Of a stretch of DNA of 64,000 nucleotides, positions 49,392 to 59,530 are shown piece by piece (the first letter of the stretch is position 1; every line of letters starts with the position of its first letter). Location of the stretch: positions 1-64,000 of the forward strand of contig CALUTW010000002.1 in assembly GCA_944323805.1 (NCBI GenBank), in the 5' to 3' direction. This DNA comes from an uncultured Bacteroidales bacterium (GTDB taxonomy: Bacteria; Bacteroidota; Bacteroidia; Bacteroidales; UBA932). A model generated the notes under the pieces. That model did no database searches. It was not told the origin of the DNA and saw nothing but the letters and a program-made list of their open reading frames with translations. Both the position numbers and the translations under genes were made by a program.

Positions 49392-50429
49392 TCACTCCGA
49401 CACCATTATTATATTCACTCCAGGGACAGATGTCACTTTCCCTATGACAGATGCTTTCTCTCCGTGAGATGCAAGGATAGCGATGGCTTTCTGCGCCTCG
49501 GATTCATCGAGGGCGAGAACCATTCCGATACCCATGTTGAAGATGTTGAACATCTCGCGATGAGAGACTTTGCCGTATTTCTCCAGAAGACGGAAAATCG
49601 GAAGTATCTCCCATGTCCCTTCATGAATCTCGATTCCCTGGCCATCCTTGAGGATGCGCGGGATATTCTCGTCGAACCCCCCTCCGGTAATATGTGCCAC
49701 GCCATGGACATCGCAGTTGCGGATGACATCGAGTACCTGACGGACGTATATCTTTGTAGGGGTCAACGCCACTTCGCCGAGCACACGGCCTCCGAGCTCC
49801 GGATACGATGCCTTGAGGTCAAGGGCATTATCGGAAAATATCTTGCGCACGAGGCTGAATCCGTTGGAATGTACTCCTGAGGATGCTATGCCGACAAGGA
49901 CATCGCCTGCCTTTACCTTGCTTCCGTCTATGAGACGGGACTTCTCCACGACTCCGGTCGTGAATCCGGCGATATCATATTCGCCATCTGAATACATCCC
50001 CGGCATCTCGGCTGTCTCACCGCCCACAAGAGCGCACCCTGCCTGACGGCAGCCTTCCGCCACACCGGAGACAATCGCCTCTATCTTGGCCGGCTCATTA
50101 TGGCCTACAGCTATATAGTCGAGAAAGAAAAGGGGTTCCGCACCCTGTGCGAGCACATCGTTGACACACATTGCCACTGCATCTATCCCGATGGTGTCAT
50201 GCCTGTCCATGGCAAAAGCCAACTTCAGCTTGGTCCCTACACCGTCGGTACCGCTGACAAGAACCGGTTCCTTAATATTGAGGGAAGCAAGGTCAAACAT
50301 TCCTCCGAATGACCCGATATTTCCCATGACTCCTGCACGTGCAGTGGAAGCCACATGACTTTTGATCCTGCGGACAACCTCATAGCCTGCCTCGAGGTTG
50401 ACTCCCGCCTTTTCATAACTGACTGCCAT
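49392..50429 (-). CDS. purM: Phosphoribosylformylglycinamidine cyclo-ligase
   Basis: 345 residues. It closes the imidazole ring to give AIR. Motifs: [60 protein letters not shown] and [11 protein letters not shown] are all intact, with a C-terminal [16 protein letters not shown] -7 promoter box lies in the 116-bp gap upstream, so it can start a sub-operon. Confidence 0.98.
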   Translation of the reverse strand: MAVSYEKAGVNLEAGYEVVRRIKSHVASTARAGVMGNIGSFGGMFDLASLNIKEPVLVSGTDGVGTKLKLAFAMDRHDTIGIDAVAMCVNDVLAQGAEPLFFLDYIAVGHNEPAKIEAIVSGVAEGCRQAGCALVGGETAEMPGMYSDGEYDIAGFTTGVVEKSRLIDGSKVKAGDVLVGIASSGVHSNGFSLVRKIFSDNALDLKASYPELGGRVLGEVALTPTKIYVRQVLDVIRNCDVHGVAHITGGGFDENIPRILKDGQGIEIHEGTWEILPIFRLLEKYGKVSHREMFNIFNMGIGMVLALDESEAQKAIAILASHGEKASVIGKVTSVPGVNIIMVSE

Positions 50430-50496
50430 AGTATCTTATCTGATTGAATGATTTATTTCCCTAAATGTCCGTTCCAGGCCACAAAGCCACATTCTG

Positions 50497-50504
50497 CAAA
50501 GATA
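50497..50504 (-). promoter_or_regulatory. Internal promoter before purM
   Basis: TATCTTTG on the minus strand matches TAnnTTTG; the -33 position shows only TCTG. It lies in the 116-bp gap after the pantothenate-kinase gene, about 68 bp before the purM start, and would drive purM-purH-purD-folD. Confidence 0.55.
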
Positions 50505-50545
50505 ACACATTTCCACGATATTGCCAGACCCGGCTTTGCCTGGAG

Positions 50546-51367
50546 TCATATCGAGCGACCGGTACAGCTCAGAGCCGCACCGATTGCAGTGCGGTACTCC
50601 GGATATTCCGGGATATGCATCCTGATGCCGTACAAGGCCTCTATCCTGTCAAAGACAGTACGGCTCTGCGGAAGCATGGAAAGGTTGCCTATAAGGACAA
50701 AATCCTTGACGGATGTGCTGCATGAGACAAGATTGGATGCACTTCCTATCGCCTGAAGCACCATGTTGACAATTCCTGCAGCAATGTCTGCAGGGGCGGC
50801 ACCTATGTCAGCCTTGCCGAAATTAGAGGCTGTGACATTCCCTGGAAGTCCCGGAATCTCGGCCCTTGATATGTCCTTTATCTGCAGGTCCACCCTGGAA
50901 GGGTCCCCTTCAGATGCCATCTCAATCACATGGCGGATATCATGTGTATGGAAAAGAAGCCTGGACAGCCCCTGCAATGTACCGCCGCCTATCGCCATTC
51001 CTCCGATATGCTCTATACTGTCCCCGTCCACCATTACAAACGATGTCCCGGTACCAATGCTGACAACAATCATCCTGGACAGGCCGCTTCCGGCCCTGGC
51101 CCCGAGAGCATTAGCGACGAACTCCTCGACCCGTCCGGTAGGCAGGCCATAGAGATCCCCCTCGACATATGCACTGCCGACACCTGTGAGCATTACCTTC
51201 TCTACAGACCCCAGGTCAATCCTGTTGTCGTATATGTATTTCCCGAAAGCCCCGAAAAGAGATGTCACAGGGTCCGCAGCCGTAATGAGCTGCGGAGCCT
51301 TTACAATGCCATTCTCTATCCCGGCTATCTTGGTGGTGCTTCCGCCCACATCTATACCTATTACCAT
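50546..51367 (-). CDS. Type II pantothenate kinase-like protein
   Basis: 273 residues. The ASKHA-fold phosphate-1 motif GIDVGGSTTKIAGI, the MLTGVGSAYV region, SIGTGTSFVMVDGDS (phosphate-2) and GGMAIGGGTLQGLSRLLF are those of type II pantothenate kinases (CoaW/PANK-like), which phosphorylate pantothenate as the first step of CoA synthesis. It sits between purF (5 bp) and purM in the purine operon. No link to purine synthesis is obvious beyond ATP/folate demand; a CoA role is the best call. Confidence 0.85.
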   Translation of the reverse strand: MVIGIDVGGSTTKIAGIENGIVKAPQLITAADPVTSLFGAFGKYIYDNRIDLGSVEKVMLTGVGSAYVEGDLYGLPTGRVEEFVANALGARAGSGLSRMIVVSIGTGTSFVMVDGDSIEHIGGMAIGGGTLQGLSRLLFHTHDIRHVIEMASEGDPSRVDLQIKDISRAEIPGLPGNVTASNFGKADIGAAPADIAAGIVNMVLQAIGSASNLVSCSTSVKDFVLIGNLSMLPQSRTVFDRIEALYGIRMHIPEYPEYRTAIGAALSCTGRSI

Positions 51368-51372
51368 ATCCT

Positions 51373-52779
51373 TCAGAATTTACCGTCCTTGTTGGCATCC
51401 TCTACAGGCTGGAAAAGCGCGGTCGGGTAACGTCCGTTGAAACATGCAAGGCACAGGTCGCTGCGTCTGCCGGCCGTGTACAGCGCCTCCTCCGAAAGAA
51501 AGGCAAGGGAGTCCGCCCCGATAATCCGGCATGCCTCCTCAATGCTTTTCCGTGCACAGAGGAGCTCGTCATATGTGGAGATATCCACGCCATAGAAGCA
51601 CGGCTTCATTATCGGAGGGCTTGCTATGCGCAGATGCACCTCCCTGGCACCCGCTTCCCTGAGCATGCCGACTATGCGCCTTGACGTCGTCCCGCGTACT
51701 ATGGAGTCATCCACAAGGACGACACGCTGTCCTTCCACTATGGTCCTGACTGCCGAAAGCTTCATCCTGACGCCTTTCTCCCTCATGGCCTGGGACGGCT
51801 GAATGAATGTCCTGCCTATATACTTGTTCTTTACAAGCCCCATTTCGTACGGAAGGCCGGAAGCTTCGCTGTAACCCATTGCAGCACTGAGGCTCGAATC
51901 AGGCACACCTACTACGATATCAGCGTCAGCCGGAGCTTCCCCGTACAGGAGACGCCCAGTCTCTTTCCTGAAGGCATGCACGTTCCTGCCGTCTATATCG
52001 CTGTCAGGACGGGCAAAATAGACATATTCCATTGCACACATCGCATGGCGGCAATCTTCCGTGTACTTCCTGCTTCTCAGCCCGTGATGGTCAATAGTGA
52101 CAATTTCCCCCGGCTCCACATCCCGGAGAAAGCTTGCCCCCACGACATCGAATGCACATGTCTCGCTGCTGACGACATACCCGTCGCCCAGGCGTCCTAT
52201 CGAAAGCGGACGCAGCCCGTGCCTGTCCCGACATGCATATATCCTTTCCGATGTCATTATAAGGAATGCGAATGCCCCTTCAATCGCATTGAGTGCATTC
52301 ACAATCGAGAATATCCTCGGCTTATGTGCCCCGGCACTGTCTTTCTTGATGAGATGTGCCAGGATTTCACTGTCGGAAGAGGACTGGAAAAGGCTACCCC
52401 TGTCCTCGAGTTCTTTCCTGAGGATATTGTAATTCACGAGATTCCCGTTATGGGCCAGGGCAAAGTCCCCGGTATGGTGCCGGAAAAGGAAAGGCTGGAC
52501 ATTCTCAAGGCCTCCGCCGCCGGTTGTGGAATACCGGACATGGCCAATCGCCATATTTCCATGGAGCTCGGAAAGTCTTGCTTCACTGAACACTTCCGTG
52601 ACAAGCCCTTCCCCCTTGATCCTTCTCATCTTGCCGTCCGGCCCGGATGCCACTATGCCGCATCCTTCCTGCCCGCGATGCTGCAGGGCATGCAGTCCGT
52701 AATATGCAAGATTCGGGGCATCCGGCACACCCCAGATGCCAAATACCCCGCATTCTTCATTCAAGCTTCTGTATGTCAT
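51373..52779 (-). CDS. purF: Amidophosphoribosyltransferase
   Basis: 468 residues. It commits PRPP to purine synthesis. The N-terminus reads MTYRSLNEECGVFGIWG: Cys10 should be the glutaminase nucleophile after removal of the short propeptide. The glutaminase motifs (GHVRYSTTG, HNGNLVN) and the PRPP-binding motif RVVLVDDSIVRGTTSRR are intact, with a C-terminal part typical of the family (CRIIGADSLAFLSEEAL). Adjacent to purL with 1 bp between. Confidence 0.98.
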   Translation of the reverse strand: MTYRSLNEECGVFGIWGVPDAPNLAYYGLHALQHRGQEGCGIVASGPDGKMRRIKGEGLVTEVFSEARLSELHGNMAIGHVRYSTTGGGGLENVQPFLFRHHTGDFALAHNGNLVNYNILRKELEDRGSLFQSSSDSEILAHLIKKDSAGAHKPRIFSIVNALNAIEGAFAFLIMTSERIYACRDRHGLRPLSIGRLGDGYVVSSETCAFDVVGASFLRDVEPGEIVTIDHHGLRSRKYTEDCRHAMCAMEYVYFARPDSDIDGRNVHAFRKETGRLLYGEAPADADIVVGVPDSSLSAAMGYSEASGLPYEMGLVKNKYIGRTFIQPSQAMREKGVRMKLSAVRTIVEGQRVVLVDDSIVRGTTSRRIVGMLREAGAREVHLRIASPPIMKPCFYGVDISTYDELLCARKSIEEACRIIGADSLAFLSEEALYTAGRRSDLCLACFNGRYPTALFQPVEDANKDGKF

Positions 52780-52780
52780 T

Positions 52781-55700
52781 TTACTTTCCCCTGAAGTATC
52801 TTACGGCATTCTCAAAGAGAGGTTGTTCGAGTTCCTCTTCAATATTCCTGAACAGATTGCGTTCATACCTTTCCGTATGTCCCATTTTCCCGAGTATCTG
52901 CCCGTCAGGACTCACGATTCCCTCGATGGCATAATATGAGCCGTTCGGATTATATGGAGAGGTCATGGTCACTTCCTCGGAAACAGGGTCGACATACTGG
53001 AAAGCGACCTGTCCGTTGGCGAACAGCTGCCTTGCAAGCTCCTCGTTGACAACGAACTTGCCTTCCCCGTGGCTGACAGCTATGGTATGCATGTCGCCGA
53101 TTGAGAACCCTGCAAGCCAAGGGGAGTTCACAGAGGATACCCTTGTGGTTACCATCTGGGATATATGGCGGTTGATATCGTTCCTGAACAGGACCGGAGA
53201 ATCTTTCGTGACCATTCCAAGACGGCCATAAGGCAGGAGTCCCGACTTCACAAGGGCCTGGAACCCGTTACATATGCCAAGGATGAGGCCGCCCCTGTCG
53301 AGAAGTCCGTGGATTTCCTCCGCTATATCCTTGTTGTTAAGGACATTCGCTATGAATTTACCGCTTCCGTCAGGCTCGTCTCCGGCAGAGAAGCCTCCGC
53401 ACAGGGCGAATATGTGGCATTCGGCTATGTTCTTTTTCATCTCTGCGATTGAACGGAAGATGTCATCTCCGCTCAGATTGCAGAAGACGCTCATGCGCAC
53501 CTCTGCCCCGGCCTTGCGGAACGCCTTTGCTGTATCATAGTCACAGTTCGTACCCGGGAAGACAGGGATATATACAAGTGGCCTGTCGACCGGCTCGCCC
53601 TTATACTTCATCTCCGACCTTTTCTTCTTCAGAGGGGTCCCCTGCATTCCGGACGGTGCCACTGCCTTATGGGAAGGCTCGCAGGCATCCGGATAAATCC
53701 CGGCAAACTTCTCCCCGTTGGCTTCCATGAGGTCGAATATCGGCATCCTGACCCCGTTGATACGCAACATGCCGTCCTCGCCAGTGGTAACTTCCCCTAT
53801 GTATTCCGCAGAAGGGATATCCAGAGGCTTCTCGCATTCAACCAGGATGGAACCGTAGCTATAGTTGAAAAGCTCATCTTCCGGGACATTGACATCCACG
53901 CCGAAAGCGTTTCCGAATGACATCTTGCAGAGGGCCTCGGCCACGCCACCGAAACCTATGGCATAGGCGGCGACGATATTTCCGGTTTCTATCTGCTCAT
54001 GGACATACCTGAAGTTAGCCTTGAGCTGCTCCGTATCAGGCATGTAATTCCCGAGAGGAGTATGCCTTACGATATAAAGCCTGTCCCCGTCCCATTTCAG
54101 TTCCGGAGATATGACCTTACCGGCATTGACTGTAGTGATACCGAATGCCATGAGCATCGGAGGGACGTTGATATGCTCGAAGGTCCCGCTCATGGAATCC
54201 TTGCCGCCGATAGACGGGAGCCCGAGCTCCACCTGCATCCTTATTGCCCCGAGCAGGGCTGCAAGAGGCTTTCCCCATGACTTCGAGTCATGCATCCTCT
54301 CGAAATATTCCTGGTAGGAGAAACGCATCTTTTCATATGAGGCGCCTGATGCCACGACCTTTGCACAAGCCTCTACAACCGAGTAGGCTGCCCCATGGTA
54401 AGGGCTCCATGACGATATGTACGGGTTGTACCCGAATGCCATGACACTGGCAGTATCAGTGTACCCGTCTGCCGGAAGCTTCTGCACAGAGACCTGTGTC
54501 TCTGTAGTCTGGAGGCATCCGCCGAAAGGCATAAGGACGGTTGAACGTCCTATCGTCGAGTCGAACATCTCTATAAGACCTTTCTGGGATGTGACATTCC
54601 AGTCCTCAAGGTTGTTGAATATCCTGTCTTCAAGTGTATCCCCCTCGACTTTCCTCTCGAACGGGTTCCTGTCCTCGACAGCCCCTACAAGAGCCTTGGC
54701 ATAATGCCTTGCGCCTGCACTGTCAATGAATTCGCGTGAAAGGTCCACGACAAGCCTTTCCCCGTTATACATCCTCAGCCTCCCGGTATCCGTAACGTCG
54801 GCTACATGTGTTACCTCAACATTCTCGCTGGCGCAGAATTCCTCGAATGCCTTCCTGTCCCCGGCTTCGACAACGACTGCCATCCTTTCCTGGGATTCGC
54901 TGATTGCCAGCTCGGTGGAATTGAGTCCGCTGTATTTGACCGGGACCCTGTCAAGATATATGTCAAGCCCGTCGGCAAGCTCTCCGATTGCTACGCTGAC
55001 TCCTCCTGCCCCGAAATCATTGGACTTCTTTATGAGTCTTGTGACTTCCGGCCTCCTGAAAAGCCTCTGGAGCTTTCTTTCCTCAGGGGCGTTTCCTTTC
55101 TGCACCTCGCTTCCGCATGTCTCCAGGGACGCCTCCGTATGTTCCTTGGACGAACCGGTAGCTCCGCCTATGCCGTCACGGCCGGTACGGCCTCCCAGAA
55201 GGAGGATGACATCTCCCGGCACAGGACTCTCCCTGCGGACGTTCTCTGCCTTGACAGCCCCGACAACAGCCCCTACTTCAAGTCTCTTTGCCACATAGCC
55301 GGGATGGTATATCTCCCTGACATGTGTCGTGGCAAGGCCTATCTGGTTGCCATAGCTGGAATATCCCGCAGCCGCCTTACGGCTGATGACTTTCTGCGGC
55401 AGCTTGCCCGGTATCGTATCCGCGACCTTCTGATATATATCGCCTGCGCCGGTCACGCGCATTGCCTGATATACATAACTTCTTCCGGAAAGCGGGTCAC
55501 GGATGGCTCCGCCGAGACATGTCGCGGCCCCGCCGAAAGGCTCGATTTCAGTAGGATGGTTGTGGGTCTCGTTCTTGAACTGGAGAAGCCATTTTTCAGT
55601 CTTCCCGTCGACATCGACATTCACATATATGCTGCACGCATTATTCTCTTCACTGACCTCCATGTCATCGAGCAGTCCCTTAGACTTCAGATACCTGGCT

Positions 55701-56518
55701 CCTATTGTGGCCATATCCATCAGGTTCAGTCCCTTGTGTTCCCTGCCGAGCTCCTTGCGCATCCGGAGATAGAGGTTATAGGTGCCTTCAATCTCATCCT
55801 TGATGAACGATTCCTCAATGCCGATTTCCTGAAGCTCCGTCGTAAATGTAGTATGACGGCAATGGTCGCTCCAGTACGTGTCAAGTATCCGGAGCTCTGT
55901 CTCGTACGGGTCGCGGCCTTCCTTGCGGAAGTAGTTTACGACCTCTCTGAGGTCATCGCTGTTCATTGCCAGCCCCATCTTCCTGCAGTATGGCCCGAGG
56001 TCCTCCTCCTTCATTGCAGTCAGCCCTTCAAGCACCTTGACAGGGATGACCGGGGCCTGCTCGGTATCACTCAGGACGGAAAGGTCCTTTTCCCTGGACT
56101 CGACTGCATTTATATAGTAATGTCTGATCTTTGCCAGGTCCTCATCGGAGACATTCCGGTCGAAGACGAGCAGCCTGGAGCTTTTTATCCTGACATCTGC
56201 CTGAGGGGCGATCAGCCTGACGCAGTCCACCGCCGATGCCGCCCTCTGGTCGAACTGTCCCGGGAGATATTCCACTGCAATATATTTGCTGTCGGACAAA
56301 TCGCATTCGTCTGATACATTATCGGTTACAATCTCCCCGAAAACGCTGTACCTGCTCTTCTCCAGAAGGTCCGGAGTAAATCCGAACAGGTCATATACAT
56401 TGAGAAGCCGGAGGCTTTCCAGCGAAAGCTGAAGATTCTCATTCAGCTCATTTCTAAGGCTTCTGGCTTCTACCTGGAACTCAGGATATTTTTCTACATA
56501 GACACGGTAATTACCCAT
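52781..56518 (-). CDS. purL: Phosphoribosylformylglycinamidine synthase, large single-chain form
   Basis: 1245 residues from MGNYRVYVEKYPEFQVEARS; a longer frame to 56623 would overlap purK. It converts FGAR to FGAM. The synthase part has ETHNHPTEIEPFGGAATCLG, GGRTGRDGIGGATGS and SIGGKDSMSG; the C-terminal glutaminase has VFPGTNCDYDTAKAF, FSAGDEPDGSGKF, the nucleophile in LILGICNGFQAL and SHGEGKF. As in enterobacteria and eukaryotes this is the fused form, so separate purQ and purS are not needed. Confidence 0.98.
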   Translation of the reverse strand: MGNYRVYVEKYPEFQVEARSLRNELNENLQLSLESLRLLNVYDLFGFTPDLLEKSRYSVFGEIVTDNVSDECDLSDSKYIAVEYLPGQFDQRAASAVDCVRLIAPQADVRIKSSRLLVFDRNVSDEDLAKIRHYYINAVESREKDLSVLSDTEQAPVIPVKVLEGLTAMKEEDLGPYCRKMGLAMNSDDLREVVNYFRKEGRDPYETELRILDTYWSDHCRHTTFTTELQEIGIEESFIKDEIEGTYNLYLRMRKELGREHKGLNLMDMATIGARYLKSKGLLDDMEVSEENNACSIYVNVDVDGKTEKWLLQFKNETHNHPTEIEPFGGAATCLGGAIRDPLSGRSYVYQAMRVTGAGDIYQKVADTIPGKLPQKVISRKAAAGYSSYGNQIGLATTHVREIYHPGYVAKRLEVGAVVGAVKAENVRRESPVPGDVILLLGGRTGRDGIGGATGSSKEHTEASLETCGSEVQKGNAPEERKLQRLFRRPEVTRLIKKSNDFGAGGVSVAIGELADGLDIYLDRVPVKYSGLNSTELAISESQERMAVVVEAGDRKAFEEFCASENVEVTHVADVTDTGRLRMYNGERLVVDLSREFIDSAGARHYAKALVGAVEDRNPFERKVEGDTLEDRIFNNLEDWNVTSQKGLIEMFDSTIGRSTVLMPFGGCLQTTETQVSVQKLPADGYTDTASVMAFGYNPYISSWSPYHGAAYSVVEACAKVVASGASYEKMRFSYQEYFERMHDSKSWGKPLAALLGAIRMQVELGLPSIGGKDSMSGTFEHINVPPMLMAFGITTVNAGKVISPELKWDGDRLYIVRHTPLGNYMPDTEQLKANFRYVHEQIETGNIVAAYAIGFGGVAEALCKMSFGNAFGVDVNVPEDELFNYSYGSILVECEKPLDIPSAEYIGEVTTGEDGMLRINGVRMPIFDLMEANGEKFAGIYPDACEPSHKAVAPSGMQGTPLKKKRSEMKYKGEPVDRPLVYIPVFPGTNCDYDTAKAFRKAGAEVRMSVFCNLSGDDIFRSIAEMKKNIAECHIFALCGGFSAGDEPDGSGKFIANVLNNKDIAEEIHGLLDRGGLILGICNGFQALVKSGLLPYGRLGMVTKDSPVLFRNDINRHISQMVTTRVSSVNSPWLAGFSIGDMHTIAVSHGEGKFVVNEELARQLFANGQVAFQYVDPVSEEVTMTSPYNPNGSYYAIEGIVSPDGQILGKMGHTERYERNLFRNIEEELEQPLFENAVRYFRGK

Positions 56519-56582
56519 ATTGCTGTATTTGAAGTTCTTATTTTGCTGTTCAATATGCTGCGGCATCCGGAGACTTCCATGT

Positions 56583-57824
56583 TCAGACAAATCTCGAAGC
56601 CCATTCGGAATAGAATCTGTCAAGAGTCATAGGGACGAATGTCATATGCCCCATCTTTCTCTTCGGACGCGACTGTGTCTTCCCGTACAGATGCACATAT
56701 ACCCCTTTGCCGGCTTCCCCGCAGAAGGCGTTGACGACATCCGATGACGATGAAACCTCAATACCAGGGCCTGCCCCTCTCAATGACTCCGCTACTATAT
56801 CCTTGGCTGAATCCAGGTCCTGCCCGAGGATATTCTTCATTACCGTCGGCGCTATGAGCTCCGGCTTCCGGAGAGGCATGTCGAGAAGGAAATGGCACAG
56901 CTCGCTGTACTGGCTGGTGGTGCACCCTTCTATCGTGTAATGTCCGCTGTTATGAGGCCTCGGGGCCATCTCGTTGAAATAGAAGCGGTCTCCCCTGACA
57001 AAAAGCTCGATTGCAAGGATTCCCCTGTAACCGCAGCTCTTCATGAAATTCTCGCATGCAGACGTCATCCTGCGGCAAGTGTCATTTTCCCTGCCGTCAC
57101 GCTGAAGCCCCGATGTCGGAACTACACTCAAATCGAGTATGCCGTCACGGTGTATATTCCTTGCGACCGGGAAGTGTATGATATCCTGTCCGTTGCATAC
57201 CATGATCACACTGGCCTCGAAATCGAAGTCGACCTTCTCTTCAAGTATGCACGGGACAGATAGCAGCTCCGATGCCTTCCCGATATCCTCAAAGCCGCTG
57301 ATGACCACCTGTCCATGGCCGTCATATCCTAATGTCCTTGTCTTCAGCACGCACGGGAAGCCCATGCGGCCGACTGCAAAACCAAGCTGTATCATCCTCT
57401 CCTGAGGGGTCAGGGCCTGGCACTCCTTCTCCTCCATCGGAGTCCCGTCCTTCACGACAGGAAGTGGTGTATATGCAGGTGTATCAAGACCGTGCTTCCT
57501 CGCATTGTCCTTTTCCCTGAGCCGGTCCTGCGAATCGAACAGGGGGGCAATCCCCTGCTTTATATTGTATTTCCCTTCAAGATGCCTGAGGATGTCCCCG
57601 GGCACATTCTCGAATTCGTATGTAACGACATCCGATGCCTCGCACAGCCGCTCAAGGGCATCGATGTCATCAAAGGCCCCTACCACCCGGGCATCCGCCT
57701 CGGCAAATGCCGGAGCATCCGATGCCGGATCGAGGACCACGACACTTGCATCAAGGCGGTGGGCCGCCTGTGCTATCATCAGTCCGAGCTGACCGCCGCC
57801 GATTATTCCTATCCTCTTCCTCAT
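56583..57824 (-). CDS. purK: 5-(carboxyamino)imidazole ribonucleotide synthase
   Basis: 413 residues, an ATP-grasp enzyme that carboxylates AIR to N5-CAIR. GIIGGGQLGLMIAQAAHRLD, VVTYEFENVP, CVLKTRTLGYDGHGQVVI, CILEEKVDFDFEASVI and APRPHNSGHYTIEGC-TSQYE-type FNEMAPRPHNSGHYTI are family signatures. It pairs with purE, which ends 2 bp upstream. Confidence 0.97.
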   Translation of the reverse strand: MRKRIGIIGGGQLGLMIAQAAHRLDASVVVLDPASDAPAFAEADARVVGAFDDIDALERLCEASDVVTYEFENVPGDILRHLEGKYNIKQGIAPLFDSQDRLREKDNARKHGLDTPAYTPLPVVKDGTPMEEKECQALTPQERMIQLGFAVGRMGFPCVLKTRTLGYDGHGQVVISGFEDIGKASELLSVPCILEEKVDFDFEASVIMVCNGQDIIHFPVARNIHRDGILDLSVVPTSGLQRDGRENDTCRRMTSACENFMKSCGYRGILAIELFVRGDRFYFNEMAPRPHNSGHYTIEGCTTSQYSELCHFLLDMPLRKPELIAPTVMKNILGQDLDSAKDIVAESLRGAGPGIEVSSSSDVVNAFCGEAGKGVYVHLYGKTQSRPKRKMGHMTFVPMTLDRFYSEWASRFV

Positions 57825-57826
57825 CC

Positions 57827-58294
57827 TCAGATTTCCGCTTTCAAGACTGATTCAGTCTGGTCTTTTCTGAACTTCTCGAGCCTGTCTGCAATGGCATTGT
57901 CGCCGAGAGCAAGAATAGATGCAGCTATCAGAGCCGCATTTTTCGCCCCGTTGATGGCAACCGTGGCAACAGGCACGCCTGCCGGCATCTGCACTATCGA
58001 AAGGAGTGAATCCAGCCCGTTGAGAGCACGGGACTTGACAGGAACCCCTATTACAGGAAGGGTCGTCATTGCAGCAACCATGCCCGGAAGATGGGCCGCC
58101 CCGCCTGCCCCGGCAATAATTACCCCGATTCCGCGCGACCTGGCGGTACGGGCATATTCATACATCAGGTCCGGGGTCCTGTGGGCACTTACCACCCTTT
58201 TCTCATAGGCGATGCCCAGTTCATCGAGCATCGCTACGGCACCGGACATTACCTCATAGTCGCTGGTGGAGCCCATGATGATTCCAACTTTCAT
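57827..58294 (-). CDS. purE: N5-carboxyaminoimidazole ribonucleotide mutase
   Basis: 155 residues from [20 protein letters not shown]; an in-frame Met 10 codons earlier is less likely. It moves the carboxyl from N5 to C4 of the imidazole. The core has [32 protein letters not shown] and [16 protein letters not shown], typical of class I PurE. First gene of the purine operon, about 75 bp after its promoter box. Confidence 0.98.
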   Translation of the reverse strand: MKVGIIMGSTSDYEVMSGAVAMLDELGIAYEKRVVSAHRTPDLMYEYARTARSRGIGVIIAGAGGAAHLPGMVAAMTTLPVIGVPVKSRALNGLDSLLSIVQMPAGVPVATVAINGAKNAALIAASILALGDNAIADRLEKFRKDQTESVLKAEI

Positions 58295-58376
58295 AGCATC
58301 AGTGAATTGTGCGTTGAACTGCAATGACTGTCAGAGCCATGCACCACACATCGCACATGAAACTCTGAAACCGGAG

Positions 58377-58384
58377 CAAAGGTA
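58377..58384 (-). promoter_or_regulatory. Promoter box of the purine operon
   Basis: TACCTTTG on the minus strand matches TAnnTTTG, about 83 bp upstream of purE. The -33 region is not clear. It diverges from the tRNA-Ser promoter. No riboswitch-like fold was recognised in the leader. Confidence 0.6.
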
Positions 58385-58437
58385 GTCAAATTTTCGGTAT
58401 TTTTATCCGGACAATGACAACGTACCGAAATTATTCT

Positions 58438-58445
58438 TATTTTTG
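58438..58445 (+). promoter_or_regulatory. Promoter box of tRNA-Ser
   Basis: TATTTTTG (TAnnTTTG) on the + strand, 10 bp before the tRNA 5' end, the right distance for transcription to start just before the mature tRNA. Confidence 0.6.
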
Positions 58446-58455
58446 CAGAACAAAA

Positions 58456-58542
58456 GGAAAGATGCCGGAGTGGTCGATCGGGCCGCACTCGAAATGCGGT
58501 GAACGGGTAACTGTTCCCAGAGTTCGAATCTCTGTCTTTCCG
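58456..58542 (+). tRNA. tRNA-Ser (anticodon CGA)
   Basis: 87 nt. Acceptor stem GGAAAGA/TCTTTCC (58456-58462 with 58535-58541) and discriminator G; anticodon arm CCGCA-CTCGAAA-TGCGG gives CGA, which reads UCG; a long variable arm (GAACGGGTAACTGTTC) and a TTCGAATC T-loop identify a class II serine tRNA. The 3' CCA is not fully encoded (GCCG). Confidence 0.95.
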
Positions 58543-58546
58543 CCGT

Positions 58547-58602
58547 ATAATAGAGAAGAGGCTGCACGGTACATGTCGTACGTACAGCCTCTTCTCTATT
58601 AT
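58547..58602. terminator. Long hairpin between tRNA-Ser and the fructokinase gene
   Basis: Perfect 18-bp arms (58547-58564 and 58585-58602; GAGAAGAGGCTG with CAGCCTCTTCTC in the core) with a 20-nt loop. It starts 4 bp after the tRNA and ends 9 bp from the convergent fructokinase stop. The arms end in AT-rich sequence, so it can serve as a terminator from either side. Confidence 0.75.
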
Positions 58603-58611
58603 TATGACCCG

Positions 58612-59502
58612 TCACTTCAGCCGGGCCGTGAAGCGCTCCGGAAGGACCGGCATGGCTCCGGCCTGGGTACAGACGTAGGCAGAGACTTCAACGGCAAGGC
58701 GATGGGCCTCAGGAACCGAAAGGCCCTTGAGGACAGCGGAGACAAATGCTCCCGTAAATGAATCTCCGGCCCCTACCGTATCCGCAACCTCGACCTTAGG
58801 GGTCTCGACAAATGAGACTTCCCCGGGGACAAAGACATAGCTGCCGTTGACTCCGCATGTCAGAATCAGCATCTTGAGACCGTATTTGGCGAGGATAATC
58901 CAGCACTTGTCCTTCAGGTCTATACCCGGATAGCCGAAGAGACGGCTTACCGTAACGAGCTCCTCGTCGTTTATCTTCAGGATGTTGCACTTTTTCACGG
59001 AATTACACAGAGTCTCTTTCGTGTAGAAATTCTGCCTCAGGTTGATATCGAATATCTTCAGGACATCGTCATCCTTAGGCATGGCATCGAGAAAGCGGTT
59101 GATGGTCTCGCGCGACACTATGCTGCGCTGGGCCAGCGAACCGAAACATACAGCCAGCGTCCTGGATGCCAGCTCTTCAATCCCTGGAGTAAACGGGATA
59201 TTGTCCCATGCTACGCCCTCCTTGATGTCATACCGTGGAACGCCTTCGTCATCAAGCTCGACCTGGACTGTCCCGGTAGGATACGGGACGACATCAATAT
59301 GGCGATCAAGGCCCCTGGCGTCGAGACATTCAAGGATCTCATGCCCCAGGACATCATCCCCGACTGCACTGACCACACAGCTGTCAAGGCCGAACTGCGA
59401 TACATGATAGGCGAAATTTGCCGGTGCTCCTCCGAGCTTCTTGCCTTCGGGAAGCATGTCCCAGAGGGCTTCGCCCATCCCGACTACAATATTCTTCTTC
59501 AT
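58612..59502 (-). CDS. PfkB-family sugar kinase (probable fructokinase)
   Basis: 296 residues. The N-terminal GMGEALWDMLPEGKKLGGAP, followed by NFAYHVSQFG, and the C-terminal DTVGAGDSFTGAFVSAVL with the catalytic Asp are typical of PfkB carbohydrate kinases; the LGGAPANFAYH segment is that of fructokinases and related enzymes. A truncated sugar-sensor gene of a type known to detect fructose in Bacteroides lies directly upstream, which supports fructose as substrate. Confidence 0.88.
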   Translation of the reverse strand: MKKNIVVGMGEALWDMLPEGKKLGGAPANFAYHVSQFGLDSCVVSAVGDDVLGHEILECLDARGLDRHIDVVPYPTGTVQVELDDEGVPRYDIKEGVAWDNIPFTPGIEELASRTLAVCFGSLAQRSIVSRETINRFLDAMPKDDDVLKIFDINLRQNFYTKETLCNSVKKCNILKINDEELVTVSRLFGYPGIDLKDKCWIILAKYGLKMLILTCGVNGSYVFVPGEVSFVETPKVEVADTVGAGDSFTGAFVSAVLKGLSVPEAHRLAVEVSAYVCTQAGAMPVLPERFTARLK

Positions 59503-59530
59503 AGCGATGCTCTTGTATTTTTATTGATTC

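Noticed and set aside
54806..56314. 502-codon plus-strand frame inside purL
   Set aside because: Antisense to purL, which is intact; the predicted protein has no domain and the length reflects purL codon bias.
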